This document shows positions 24,044 to 33,387 of a DNA stretch of 64,000 nucleotides, piece after piece. The notes beneath the pieces were generated by a model that ran no database searches, was not told the origin of the DNA, and saw nothing but the letters and a program-made list of their open reading frames with translations. The number at the start of each line of letters is the position of its first letter. The stretch's first letter is position 1. The translations under genes and the position numbers were made by a program. This stretch comes from UBA4416 sp044238845 (GTDB taxonomy: Bacteria > Bacteroidota > Bacteroidia > B-17B0 > Aurantibacillaceae), in NCBI GenBank assembly GCA_044238845.1, contig JBIICN010000003.1, forward strand, positions 1-64,000, read 5' to 3'.

Positions 24044-24920
24044 TTGTTTGCTTTTGTGCATGATGTGCGGCTTTAATTCTAAAGCTCAAAATGACTCGTT
24101 GACTTTGGCGTATAAATTAGAGCGTTGTCACAAACCCATTAAAGCTCAAGAAATTTTAGAGTTTTTGGAAGAAAAACAATTTACTAAGACTCAAATTTTA
24201 AATATGGGAACCTACATTTCTTATCACGGAAATGATAAATGTGGTAACGAATTAATGAATCTTTGTATAGCCAAACATGATAGCATCACCGCTGGCGATT
24301 GGCACGCTTACTCAGTGCAAAACACCAAACATGGCAATTATGCAGTAGCCATACAAGCACTCGAAAAAAGTTTAGCTATTAATGCCAAAGATGTAGAAGG
24401 ATATTATGGCTGGGTACTATTATATTATTATAGAGATTATGAAAAATCATTAAAACACTTGGATCATTACGACAAACTAACACCTCAGGATGTGGATGCG
24501 CCAGTTGGAGAAAATATTCATTTCTTAAAAGGACTTTGTAATTATCAATTAGAAAAATATCAAAATGCTATTAAAGAGTTTGAATTAAACGAGAAATTTG
24601 AGGTGAGTCACTTCGGACAGAAAAACTGTAATACATACATTTACTTTTACATTGCCCGTTGCTACGAAAAATTAAATGATTTTAAAAACGCAGAAAAATT
24701 TTACAAAAAAGCTGTCAAACAAACAAAATTCCCCGTTGAAGCAAATTTTTATTTAGGTTTACTTTATAAACAATTAAACAAAAATGATTTAAGCAAAAAA
24801 TATCTTGAAAAATCTTTAAAAGATATTAAACTTGGTTATAAGCAACAAGATATTTATATAGAACTTTTTGACGAAGTATATAAATCACAAATTGAAGAGG
24901 CACTAATTTCTCTTAAATAA
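24024..24920 (+). CDS. Exported tetratricopeptide-repeat protein
   Basis: A 298-residue protein from a TTG start at 24024, overlapping the previous gene by 20 nt. N-terminal signal sequence with a cysteine-rich end (SCLLLCMMCGFNSKAQ). At least four TPR-like helical pairs follow: NYAVAIQALEKSLAINAKD (about 110), KYQNAIKEFELNEKF (about 185), DFKNAEKFYKKAVKQ (about 225) and NDLSKKYLEKSLKD (about 262). Such proteins are scaffolds for protein contacts in the periplasm. The partner is not evident. Confidence 0.7.
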   Translation: MKYFLNSCLLLCMMCGFNSKAQNDSLTLAYKLERCHKPIKAQEILEFLEEKQFTKTQILNMGTYISYHGNDKCGNELMNLCIAKHDSITAGDWHAYSVQNTKHGNYAVAIQALEKSLAINAKDVEGYYGWVLLYYYRDYEKSLKHLDHYDKLTPQDVDAPVGENIHFLKGLCNYQLEKYQNAIKEFELNEKFEVSHFGQKNCNTYIYFYIARCYEKLNDFKNAEKFYKKAVKQTKFPVEANFYLGLLYKQLNKNDLSKKYLEKSLKDIKLGYKQQDIYIELFDEVYKSQIEEALISLK

Positions 24921-24937
24921 TATCGTAACTTCACTGA

Positions 24938-26449
24938 ATGGCAATACTAAATTCCATAGCATCTTGGTTCATGAAAAAACGCATGCACCAAATTGAACTA
25001 TTCATGAAATACCCTCATGATGTTCAAGAAGAATGGATGTATGAATTAATTAAATCAGCTAAAGATACAGAGTTTGGAAAAAAACATGGATTTAAATTCA
25101 TCAATAACTATGAGCAATTTAAAAAACACATTCCAATTAACGATTACGAAAGTTTAAAACCTTTAATCGAAAGAACACGTAGAGGGGAACAAAATTTATT
25201 ATGGAATTCGGAAATAAAATGGTTTGCAAAAAGTAGCGGCACAACCGATAAAAGCAAATTTATTCCAGTAAGTAAAGAATTTTTAGATGGCTGTCATTAC
25301 AATGGTGGTAGGGATATGATTACATTTCAATGTATCAATAATACTGACACTAAATTATTTACTGGAAAAAATTTAGCACTAGGTGGTAGTTTTAAAACAG
25401 ATGATTTTGGAGATTACAAATCCTATCATGGCGATGTAAGTGCCATCATTATTCAAAATTTACCAATGTGGGCTGAATATTTTAGAGCGCCTGATGTTAA
25501 CATTGCCCTGATGGATAACTGGGAAGATAAATTGGAACAAATGGCAAACACTATGGCTAATGAAAACGTAACTAGTTTAGCAGGAGTGCCAAGTTGGATG
25601 TTGGTTTTAATAAAACGTATTTTAGAAATAAAAAAAGTAGATAATTTAAAAGAGGTTTGGCCAAACTTAGAAGTATATTTTCATGGTGGCGTTAGCTTTA
25701 CGCCATATAAAGAATTGTTTGATCAACTGTTCAACAATAACAAAGTGGCATTTATGCAATTGTATAGTGCCTCCGAAGGTTTTTTTGGAATACAAGATGA
25801 ACGTGTAAGTAATGAAATGTTATTGATGTTAGATTATGGTATTTACTATGAATTCATACCTGCATCAGAAGTAGGGAAGGAAAATCCACGTATTTACAAT
25901 TTATCGGAAGTACAAAAAGATAAAGATTATGCCATGGTAATTACTACCAATGCTGGTTTATGGCGTTATCAAATTGGCGATACCATCCGTTTTACAAATT
26001 TAAGTCCGTATCGTTTTATTATAACTGGACGAACCAAACAACACATTAATACATTTGGAGAAGAGCTCATGATTCATAATGCAGAACTAGCTTTAAAAAC
26101 TGCTTGCGAAAAAACAAGAGCCCATATTATTGATTTTACTGTTGCCCCTATTTTTATGAATAAAAATACTGGCGCACACGAATGGCTCATTGAATTTGAA
26201 CAAGAGCCCACCAATATAGATTTCTTTAAAAGTGTATTAGATGATACTTTAAAACACATCAATTCCGATTATGAAGCAAAACGTTTTAATAATTATATTT
26301 TACACTTACCTGAAATAAAACTATTACCAAAAGGCACTTTTTATAATTGGTTAAAAGCTAATAATAAATTAGGTGGACAATTTAAAGTGCCTCGTTTAAG
26401 TAATGATAGAAAAATAGTAGAGGATGTTATTTCCTTTATAAAAAACTAA
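24938..26449 (+). CDS. GH3 auxin-responsive-promoter family acyl-adenylate ligase
   Basis: A 503-residue protein of the bacterial GH3 group, members of the ANL adenylating enzymes best known from plant hormone-amino acid conjugation. Supporting segments are WFAKSSGTTDKSKFIPVS (ATP-binding loop, about 100), YSASEGFFGIQ (about 275), WRYQIGDTIRFT and ITGRTKQHINTFGEEL (about 365-385). It should form an acyl-adenylate and transfer it to an amine, but the bacterial substrates are unknown. It starts 17 nt after the TPR gene and its stop overlaps the convergent barrel-like gene by 4 nt. Confidence 0.85.
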   Translation: MAILNSIASWFMKKRMHQIELFMKYPHDVQEEWMYELIKSAKDTEFGKKHGFKFINNYEQFKKHIPINDYESLKPLIERTRRGEQNLLWNSEIKWFAKSSGTTDKSKFIPVSKEFLDGCHYNGGRDMITFQCINNTDTKLFTGKNLALGGSFKTDDFGDYKSYHGDVSAIIIQNLPMWAEYFRAPDVNIALMDNWEDKLEQMANTMANENVTSLAGVPSWMLVLIKRILEIKKVDNLKEVWPNLEVYFHGGVSFTPYKELFDQLFNNNKVAFMQLYSASEGFFGIQDERVSNEMLLMLDYGIYYEFIPASEVGKENPRIYNLSEVQKDKDYAMVITTNAGLWRYQIGDTIRFTNLSPYRFIITGRTKQHINTFGEELMIHNAELALKTACEKTRAHIIDFTVAPIFMNKNTGAHEWLIEFEQEPTNIDFFKSVLDDTLKHINSDYEAKRFNNYILHLPEIKLLPKGTFYNWLKANNKLGGQFKVPRLSNDRKIVEDVISFIKN

Positions 26450-27336
26450 TAAAATATATTAGGAGATGTGTGTGCATTTAAAAATGTCTTGGCCTTTTGA
26501 ATTTTTTGATTTGAGCGATATAAGTATTGATTTCCATCTGTATCAATCATTGGCATGTGATAGTTTTTAGGAAACACATCATGCAAAGCTTTATTTTGAA
26601 GAGTATTTCTAATTTGCTCGGCATCGATGCCTGCATTGGCTTGTAGATACTGTCCAAAATCATTGGCATATTTTACTTGAGCACTTAATAATCCATGAGA
26701 TAAATTTTGATACAAACCACCTTCGGTATTTATATATCCATGGCCTGGAAATAATGAATCATTCTTTACAATATTTCCTAATTGGCCTGTCCACATGGTT
26801 GCATTAATTGCATACTGAAAATATTCAGTTTGATATTGAAGTAACATAGCACCAGTTCTGAACCTATCTAAAATTGGTTTTGCTAAAATATCATTTTCGG
26901 AAATAACAGAAACACGATAAAATTGAAAAGCAATAGTACCTGTTACTTGAGCAGTCTTAATAGCATTTCGATAAAAATTATAACTATAAGCAAAAGAATT
27001 TTTATAGCCCGTTTGATTTCCAATAGAACTTATAAATACATTTTTCTCAGTAGTCTTCTTCCCATAACCCAAACACAATCCTAAAGAACCATTAAACTCG
27101 GTGTATTTATTGATTGGTCCTAAATTTTTAAAATTATAGTATATCCGGTAAGACGCATTGAATTGAGCGAAATCATATAAGGCATAACCCTGAACTGTAA
27201 AACCGATTCGCTGAAAGTGAGTACCAAGAGAACTTACAAAACCAATGTTAATACCATAGTTTTTATTCAAATCTAACTGACCATAAATTGCAGAAGAAAA
27301 AACAATAAAAAGGATGATACTAAATTTAGCACGCAT
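26446..27336 (-). CDS. Exported outer-membrane-type protein of a Bacteroidota family
   Basis: A 296-residue protein with a signal peptide (1-19). The mature part has alternating hydrophobic strands (NYGINIGFVSSLGTHFQRIG, ASYRIYYNFKNLGP) followed by a more polar C-terminal third with conserved-looking NAGIDAEQIRN and PMIDTDGNQYLYRS. From memory it resembles proteins labelled polymorphic toxin type 23 domain in databases, but I see no toxin-like architecture or immunity gene and would not call it a toxin. Its start immediately follows the aroK stop, so it is the third gene of the kdsB-aroK operon. Confidence 0.5.
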   Translation of the reverse strand: MRAKFSIILFIVFSSAIYGQLDLNKNYGINIGFVSSLGTHFQRIGFTVQGYALYDFAQFNASYRIYYNFKNLGPINKYTEFNGSLGLCLGYGKKTTEKNVFISSIGNQTGYKNSFAYSYNFYRNAIKTAQVTGTIAFQFYRVSVISENDILAKPILDRFRTGAMLLQYQTEYFQYAINATMWTGQLGNIVKNDSLFPGHGYINTEGGLYQNLSHGLLSAQVKYANDFGQYLQANAGIDAEQIRNTLQNKALHDVFPKNYHMPMIDTDGNQYLYRSNQKIQKAKTFLNAHTSPNIFY

Positions 27337-27864
27337 TTACTTTTTTATAAAATTTAAAACAGTTTCCTTAAACTCATCTTCGTGCAAATTATTATGATAA
27401 ACCGTTAAATTTGATTGCTCGTAATATGGAGCTCTTTTCTGTAACAATTCTTCAATGTATGGAAGCATATCCTTCTCTTCTTGATTAGCCAATAAAGGTC
27501 TATTGGCTTTAATACCAAAAACTCGTTTCAGCAAGGCTTCGGCATCCATTTTCAAATAAATTAATTGTCCGCTTTTTTTCAAGAGCTCAATATTATTATT
27601 AAAGCAGGGTGTTCCTCCACCCAAAGCAATTACTGTTTTTTGGTTATCGTTGATACATTCATTTAAAGAAATTGTTTCAATATTTCTAAATTCATCTTCC
27701 CCTACTTCGGCAAATAATTCGGTGATAGATGTCTCGTATTTTTTCTCGGTATATTGGTCTAGATCAATAAAATGATACCCAATATTTCTGGCTAACTTTT
27801 TACCATGCGTAGTTTTACCAGCGCTCATGAATCCACAAACAAACAATAATTTTTTATCTTCCAT
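27337..27864 (-). CDS. aroK: Shikimate kinase
   Basis: A 175-residue P-loop kinase phosphorylating shikimate in aromatic amino acid synthesis. Walker A is GFMSAGKTTHGKK (about 11-23). The substrate Asp is in FIDLDQYTE, the Arg in GEDEFRNIE, the glycine-rich GGGTP at about 81, and the lid arginine in ANRPLL. Start codon overlaps the kdsB stop by one base (TAATG). The coupling of Kdo activation and aromatic synthesis is probably only organisational. Confidence 0.94.
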   Translation of the reverse strand: MEDKKLLFVCGFMSAGKTTHGKKLARNIGYHFIDLDQYTEKKYETSITELFAEVGEDEFRNIETISLNECINDNQKTVIALGGGTPCFNNNIELLKKSGQLIYLKMDAEALLKRVFGIKANRPLLANQEEKDMLPYIEELLQKRAPYYEQSNLTVYHNNLHEDEFKETVLNFIKK

Positions 27865-28610
27865 TATTTTATATTCATTAATCGAATTACTTTCTCAATA
27901 TCTTCAGGTGTATCAATACAATGGCTATCAAAATCAGTCACCACGCACTTCACTTTAAATCCATTTTCTAACCAACGTAATTGCTCTAAAGATTCAGCTA
28001 ATTCTAAAGATGATGGTTGCAACTTAGTCACTTGTTCTAACACATCTACTCTGTATGCATACATACCAACATGCCTGAAATAATTATGATGCTTGTGCCA
28101 CTCTTCTTGTGGTTTACCTTTAATAAATGGAATCACCATTCTACTAAAGTATAAAGCTTCCATATTTGAATTTAGAGTAATTTTAACTTCCCCTATATCA
28201 AATAAAACTTCGTGAGAATCAACAGGAATCATTAAAGTTGCTAACTCTGTTGTGCCTGTGCAAACTTCACATAATAAATCAATTTGAGTTGGATCTATAA
28301 ATGGTTCATCTCCCTGAATATTGACAACATATTCAAAATCTTCTTCTACTTTTTGAAAAGCCTCAAAACATCGATCGGTTCCGCTAGGATGGTTCTCCTT
28401 CGTGTAAACAACTTTGCCTCCAAAGGATTCAACATGTTTATAAATACGCTCATCATCCGTAGCAACAATCACATCAGTTAATAAAGCTGATTTCATCGCC
28501 TGTTCGTAAACTCGCTGTATCATGCTTTTACCAAGAATATCAATTAATGGTTTGCCAGGAAAACGAGAAGATGCATAACGAGCTGGAATTATTCCTAAAA
28601 TAGGGTTCAT
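27864..28610 (-). CDS. kdsB: 3-deoxy-manno-octulosonate cytidylyltransferase
   Basis: A 248-residue cytoplasmic enzyme that activates Kdo as CMP-Kdo for lipid A-core synthesis. Visible motifs: GIIPARYASSRFPGKPL at the N-terminus, VVNIQGDEPFIDP (about 93), and FDSHCIDTPEDIEKV near the C-terminus. Length is normal. First gene of the kdsB-aroK-barrel operon. Its presence shows a Kdo-containing lipopolysaccharide. Confidence 0.96.
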   Translation of the reverse strand: MNPILGIIPARYASSRFPGKPLIDILGKSMIQRVYEQAMKSALLTDVIVATDDERIYKHVESFGGKVVYTKENHPSGTDRCFEAFQKVEEDFEYVVNIQGDEPFIDPTQIDLLCEVCTGTTELATLMIPVDSHEVLFDIGEVKITLNSNMEALYFSRMVIPFIKGKPQEEWHKHHNYFRHVGMYAYRVDVLEQVTKLQPSSLELAESLEQLRWLENGFKVKCVVTDFDSHCIDTPEDIEKVIRLMNIK

Positions 28611-28690
28611 GATGTATATTTAAAATTTCCTCTAAAATACAAAAAACTATAAAACTTGTTGGGAATATCTCTCACTAAGCTTATCTTCGT

Positions 28691-29593
28691 ATGATAATGA
28701 ACAAGTATTATTTTCTCATATTAAGCATCCTATCACTAAATGCCTATTCTCAACTTTCAAAAAAGAATGCAAAAAAACATTTATATGAAAGTCCTAAAGA
28801 AGTATCGCATGAACATTTTAAGGATTTTAAATTAATTACAGACATGTTAGATTCAGCAAAAAAAGTATCTTTTTTGCGATACAACATGAAATCTATTGAA
28901 CGAATAGAAACTGGCTATGCAACTGCAACCACTAAAGTTAAACTTCAGTGTCATCCTCGAAAATCATACTTACTTAATACAGATAATAAATTAGAAGTTT
29001 TATACCATGAAACTGAGTTAGGTACAAAAGCTCTAGTAAAACCTCACGTATTCCCTTATTTTACATTGAGTTTAGACCCTAGAGGGAATATCATGCGAAA
29101 AAATCAACATTTTACGATTTTAGATATAGGTTTTGATTTTACTGCAAGAACGATAGCCATAGCACTTAGTAAAGAAAAAGACCAAATCGCAAAACATTTA
29201 ACACATGTTGGAAAAGTTGAGAAAAACAAAATGATGTGCCATTTGCTTATATATGAAAATACTGAATTTTCTTACAACGATTATACCGTAGGACATAAAG
29301 AAACAGTAAGTAGTATTTCTGGTAAATTCACTGTAAATGATTACATGCTGCGCTGTAAAAATAAATTATACGATGATTATGGCTATTTAAAAGAAGGTTC
29401 TATAGTTAAAGTTCCTACATTTTACTGCAAAAAAGCAGTTTTTTATGTTGACGAAAAAACAATGCTTCCAATAAGTGTATCAATTTACGATGAAGTTGGT
29501 CTATTTGAAAGCTACGACTTTTTTAATTTAGAAGTCAATAAACCTATTCCAAATTCAGAGTTTCAAAGAAATTTTAAAGGTTACGGCTTTTAG
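28691..29593 (+). CDS. DUF1571-family exported protein
   Basis: A 300-residue protein with a short signal peptide (to about residue 21, AYSQ). The segment SFLRYNMKSIERIETGYATA followed by TKVKLQCHPRKSYLLN, and the mid-part LDPRGNIMRKNQHFTILDIG, match the DUF1571 family as I recall it. The fold resembles lipoprotein carrier-type beta structures, but the function is not established. Starts at ATG 28691, or two codons later at 28697. It ends by overlapping the stop of the convergent oligopeptidase gene. Confidence 0.7.
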   Translation: MIMNKYYFLILSILSLNAYSQLSKKNAKKHLYESPKEVSHEHFKDFKLITDMLDSAKKVSFLRYNMKSIERIETGYATATTKVKLQCHPRKSYLLNTDNKLEVLYHETELGTKALVKPHVFPYFTLSLDPRGNIMRKNQHFTILDIGFDFTARTIAIALSKEKDQIAKHLTHVGKVEKNKMMCHLLIYENTEFSYNDYTVGHKETVSSISGKFTVNDYMLRCKNKLYDDYGYLKEGSIVKVPTFYCKKAVFYVDEKTMLPISVSIYDEVGLFESYDFFNLEVNKPIPNSEFQRNFKGYGF

Positions 29594-31695
29594 TAATTCA
29601 TTCCTAAATTAAAAAACACAAAGCTCCACATATCAGCAAACTCTGCAATTTGCTTGTCGGTTGGTTTGCCCGCACCATGCCCCGCATTAACATCCACTCT
29701 AATCAGCATAGGATTACTACCAATGTTATTTTTTTGAAGTGTAGCGGCAAACTTAAATGAATGCGCTGGAACAACTCTATCGTCATGATCACCTGTTAAA
29801 ATTAAAGTTGCGGGATAGTTCACTTTTTTAACGTTATGTAAAGGCGAATATTTATATAAACAGTCAAACTCTTCCTTGTTTTCACTACAACCATAATCTA
29901 CAGTCCAAGCTCTGCCAATAGTAAATAAATGAAATCTTAGCATATCTAAAACACCGACAGTTGGTATAGCTACTTTAGCAATGTCAGGCCTTTGAGTCAT
30001 TACCGCACCAATTAGTAAACCTCCATTACTTCTACCATGTATAGCTAATTTTTCATGAGATGTGTACTTGTTTTGCACTAAATAATCACAAGCTGTAATA
30101 AAATCATCAAATACATTTTGTTTTTTGCACTTAGTTCCATTCATATGCCAATCTTCCCCATACTCTCCACCACCACGTAAATTAGGGACACAATAAATAC
30201 CTCCTGCCTCTAAAAAAACAGCTCTGTCAATTCTAAATTCAGGTGTATACGAAATATTAAATCCTCCATACCCAAAAACAAAACAAGGATTATTTCCGTT
30301 TAGTTCAATTCCTTTTTTATGTGTTATAAACATAGATACATTTGTACCGTCTTTGCTTTTGTAAAATACTTGTTTGGTTTCGTATTGATTAGATTGAAAC
30401 GTACTATTTGGCTTAAATATTCGGCGACTAAAACCTGCTCTTGCATCATAAAAATAAATCTCCTCAGGACTAGTAAAAGAAACAACAGAGTATAAAGCAA
30501 AATTTTCTTCTCTTGATGTGTTAACTCCATTTACCTTACAAATTCCAGGTAACGTGATTTCTTTCTCCACCTTTCCAGACAAATTATGTAAATACAATTT
30601 TGAGGAAACGTTTACTAAATAATTTGAAATTAATTTATTTTCACAAAATGAAACACCTTCCAGTAAATCATCTTTTTGGGCTAAAACGTCTTCCCAATTA
30701 TCTTGAGAAGGATTATTTAAACTTATTTTTACTAACTTATAACGTGGCGCTTTATAGTTTGTGTAAACATAAAATTGATTCCCTATATTTTCCATTACGC
30801 TATATTCATTATCAAAATTAGAAACAATCGTAATAAATTTATTTTGAGGTTGTAATAAATCTTTGATCATTAAACTTTGTCCACTAGTTGTTTCACTACC
30901 ATAAATAATTAAATAATTTTCGTCGTGAGTTATTTGTGCAGAAAAGTTTCTATCTGGATGAGTTTTATCTTCATAAATCAATTCATCTTCGGTTTGCGGT
31001 TTTCCAAGAGTATGATAATATACTTTATGATATTCATTTTTTTGAGTAAAAGCTTTATCGTTAGAAGGTTCATCATATCTACTATAATAAAATCCGTTTC
31101 CTTTCCATGCAATACCCGAAAATTTGACCCATTTTATCACATCCGTTAAGTCTTTTTTTGAAACAATATCTTTTACATGAATTTCTACCCAATCACTTCC
31201 TGCTTTCGAAATTCCATAAGCTAAATAATTTCCATCTTTACTTATATCAATTCCACTTAATGAAGTCGTTCCGTCATTTGACAAAGTATTAGGATCCAAA
31301 ACAACCACTGGGTTATCTAGTAAAGACGTTTGTGAACAAAAAACAGATTGATTTTGCAAGCCATTATTTCGAAAAGAAAAAAATAATTTTCCTTTTTTAA
31401 ATGGGGTGCTCATTTTATCAAAATTCCATAAAGCCGTTAATCGCTCTTTAACCTTGTCTTTGTATGAAATTTGTGCCAAAAATTGATTGGTAACTTTATT
31501 TTGACTCTCTACCCACGCTTTTGTTTCTGAAGAATTATCATCTTCTAACCATCGATATGGATCATCTACTTTAACACCATGATAATCATCAACTTGTTTT
31601 ACTACTTTGCTTTCGGGATATATCATTTGACTGAATGTATTTAAACATAAACTTGTGAATAGAAGACTTATTTTGATAGCTTTTGGTAGCGACAT
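29590..31695 (-). CDS. Prolyl oligopeptidase family serine peptidase (S9A)
   Basis: From the ATG at 31695 the protein has 701 residues with a signal peptide MSLPKAIKISLLF to NTFSQ; the longer frame is rejected because it runs into the divergent gene. N-terminal VDDYHGVKVDDPYRWLEDDN and a seven-bladed propeller region precede the hydrolase domain. Catalytic Ser lies in HGRSNGGLLIGA (about 560), Asp in TGDHDDRVVP and His in NAGHGAGKP. It cleaves short peptides after proline, probably in the periplasm. Its start codon is only 20 bp from the divergent AlkD-like start. Confidence 0.93.
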   Translation of the reverse strand: MSLPKAIKISLLFTSLCLNTFSQMIYPESKVVKQVDDYHGVKVDDPYRWLEDDNSSETKAWVESQNKVTNQFLAQISYKDKVKERLTALWNFDKMSTPFKKGKLFFSFRNNGLQNQSVFCSQTSLLDNPVVVLDPNTLSNDGTTSLSGIDISKDGNYLAYGISKAGSDWVEIHVKDIVSKKDLTDVIKWVKFSGIAWKGNGFYYSRYDEPSNDKAFTQKNEYHKVYYHTLGKPQTEDELIYEDKTHPDRNFSAQITHDENYLIIYGSETTSGQSLMIKDLLQPQNKFITIVSNFDNEYSVMENIGNQFYVYTNYKAPRYKLVKISLNNPSQDNWEDVLAQKDDLLEGVSFCENKLISNYLVNVSSKLYLHNLSGKVEKEITLPGICKVNGVNTSREENFALYSVVSFTSPEEIYFYDARAGFSRRIFKPNSTFQSNQYETKQVFYKSKDGTNVSMFITHKKGIELNGNNPCFVFGYGGFNISYTPEFRIDRAVFLEAGGIYCVPNLRGGGEYGEDWHMNGTKCKKQNVFDDFITACDYLVQNKYTSHEKLAIHGRSNGGLLIGAVMTQRPDIAKVAIPTVGVLDMLRFHLFTIGRAWTVDYGCSENKEEFDCLYKYSPLHNVKKVNYPATLILTGDHDDRVVPAHSFKFAATLQKNNIGSNPMLIRVDVNAGHGAGKPTDKQIAEFADMWSFVFFNLGMNY

Positions 31696-31715
31696 AGTAT
31701 TTACTTTTGAAAGTA

Positions 31716-32468
31716 ATGAAATCGGATTTAAACAAATATACCAAAGAAGTAGAAGATACACTAAACCGTTTATCATTAAAAAATGATAAAACTAAAGCTG
31801 ATAAATTAAAAAAATATATTGGCACAAATTTAAATGTACTAGGCTTAGTGACTAAAACTCAAATTGACACTAACAAAAAAGGGTATACTTTTTATTCAGA
31901 CGAAAAAGAAAAAACATTCCTCATTTTTAATGATATTTACAAACAAAGCTCCATTTTTGAAGCAAAAAATCAAGCTTTTATATTTTTAGATAAATATCAC
32001 AAACACATTTCATTAAAAACACAATTAAAATGCCTGCCAACTTGGGTTAAACATGTTGATAATTGGGCTCATTCTGATAGTTTATCGAAATATTTAACTC
32101 GTTTAATAGAGAATGATAGTACAAAAGATGAAATGATTTCCATTATAAAAAAATGGAATATGTCTAAAAATTTATGGGAACGCAGACAGTCGTTAATTGC
32201 ATTGTACTACTACGCTCGTACTAAAAAACAACATATTGATTTTGAATTAACTCAGGAACTCGTGCTTCCTTTATTAAACGACAAAGAATACTTTGTACAA
32301 AAAGCAGTGGGTTGGACTTTAAGAGAAAGTTACAATGTGCACCCAAAACAAACATATGCGTTTATTGAAGAGCATATAAAAAATATAAGTTCAACAGCAT
32401 TTACCACATGCTTAGAAAAAATGACTGAAAAACAAAAACAACGATTAAAACTAAAGCGTAAAAAATAG
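31716..32468 (+). CDS. AlkD-like DNA alkylation repair protein
   Basis: A 250-residue helical-repeat protein. HVDNWAHSDSL (about 112) carries the Trp and Asp, four residues apart, that line the base-binding cleft of AlkD DNA glycosylases. KAVGWTLRE (about 195) carries the third aromatic residue. WERRQSLIALYYY also fits the family. It should remove alkylated purines without base flipping. The ATG at 31716 is preferred over the TTG at 31707. It overlaps the next gene by one base (TAGTG). Confidence 0.85.
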   Translation: MKSDLNKYTKEVEDTLNRLSLKNDKTKADKLKKYIGTNLNVLGLVTKTQIDTNKKGYTFYSDEKEKTFLIFNDIYKQSSIFEAKNQAFIFLDKYHKHISLKTQLKCLPTWVKHVDNWAHSDSLSKYLTRLIENDSTKDEMISIIKKWNMSKNLWERRQSLIALYYYARTKKQHIDFELTQELVLPLLNDKEYFVQKAVGWTLRESYNVHPKQTYAFIEEHIKNISSTAFTTCLEKMTEKQKQRLKLKRKK

Positions 32469-33379
32469 TGAAATACAGATACATTTATATTCTAATCATA
32501 CTTGTTTACAACATGGTGGCTCAAAAAAAAATGACGCCAGAAGAATATATTTCTGCCTATAAAGAAGATGCTATCAAGGAAATGTATTTACATAAAGTTC
32601 CAGCATGTATAACTCTTGCTCAAGGAATGTTAGAAAGTGGAAATGGAAACAGTGACTTATCAAGAAAAGCAAATAATCACTTTGGAATTAAATGTCATAA
32701 AGAATGGGGAGGCGAAACATATATTATGGACGATGATTCGGCAAATGAATGTTTCAGAAAATACGATGATGTATTAGATTCCTACAGCGACCATAGTATG
32801 TTTTTATTTTCACGATCTCGATATGCTGCTTTATTTGAATTGCCAATAAATGATTACAAGGGTTGGTGCTATGGTTTAAAAGCCGCGGGCTATGCAACAG
32901 ATCCAAAATACCCACAAAGATTAATAGATTTAATTGAAAAATACAAACTACAAGACTTAAATATATCTGAAAATACACCACTACAAAATTTACCATCTGA
33001 AAGCGAATTAAAGTCTGATCTAACCATCAGAGAAGTTTACCGTTTTAATCATATAAAATTTGTTATCGCAAAAAAAGACGATTCATTTTATAAAATTGCA
33101 CATGATTTTAATTTAGAACTGGATGAAATTCTTGAATTCAACGATTTATCAAAATCAGATAAATTAAGCTATGGGCAAAAAATTTATATCGAAAAAAAAC
33201 GACGAAGAGCATTGGAGCCTATTCATGTTGTTCAAAAAAATGAAACTTTAAAATCTATAGCTCAACTTCATGGTATACGTTTAAATAGTTTATGTAAAAA
33301 AAACAGATTAAAAGCTGATGATAAATTAAAAGTTGGTGATGTTTTATATTTAAGACAAAAAAAGAACCTACCCAAATAA
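32468..33379 (+). CDS. GH73 glucosaminidase with two LysM domains
   Basis: A 303-residue exported peptidoglycan hydrolase read from GTG 32468. Signal peptide 1-18. The GH73-type domain (about 22-165) has ITLAQGMLESGNGNSDLSRK with the catalytic Glu, then NNHFGIKCH and FRKYDDVLDSYSDHS. Two LysM domains follow (about 200-245 and 255-300, FYKIAHDFNLELDEIL and TLKSIAQLHGIRLNSLC). It binds and cuts cell-wall glycans. A run of nine A occurs in codons 19-21, just after the signal peptide. Coupled to the AlkD-like gene by overlap. Confidence 0.88.
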   Translation: MKYRYIYILIILVYNMVAQKKMTPEEYISAYKEDAIKEMYLHKVPACITLAQGMLESGNGNSDLSRKANNHFGIKCHKEWGGETYIMDDDSANECFRKYDDVLDSYSDHSMFLFSRSRYAALFELPINDYKGWCYGLKAAGYATDPKYPQRLIDLIEKYKLQDLNISENTPLQNLPSESELKSDLTIREVYRFNHIKFVIAKKDDSFYKIAHDFNLELDEILEFNDLSKSDKLSYGQKIYIEKKRRRALEPIHVVQKNETLKSIAQLHGIRLNSLCKKNRLKADDKLKVGDVLYLRQKKNLPK

Positions 33380-33387
33380 TAGGCCAA

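Noticed and set aside
26446..27336. Possible polymorphic toxin
   Set aside because: Recalled database label only; the protein looks like an outer-membrane beta protein, and there is no immunity gene or toxin-type modular layout.
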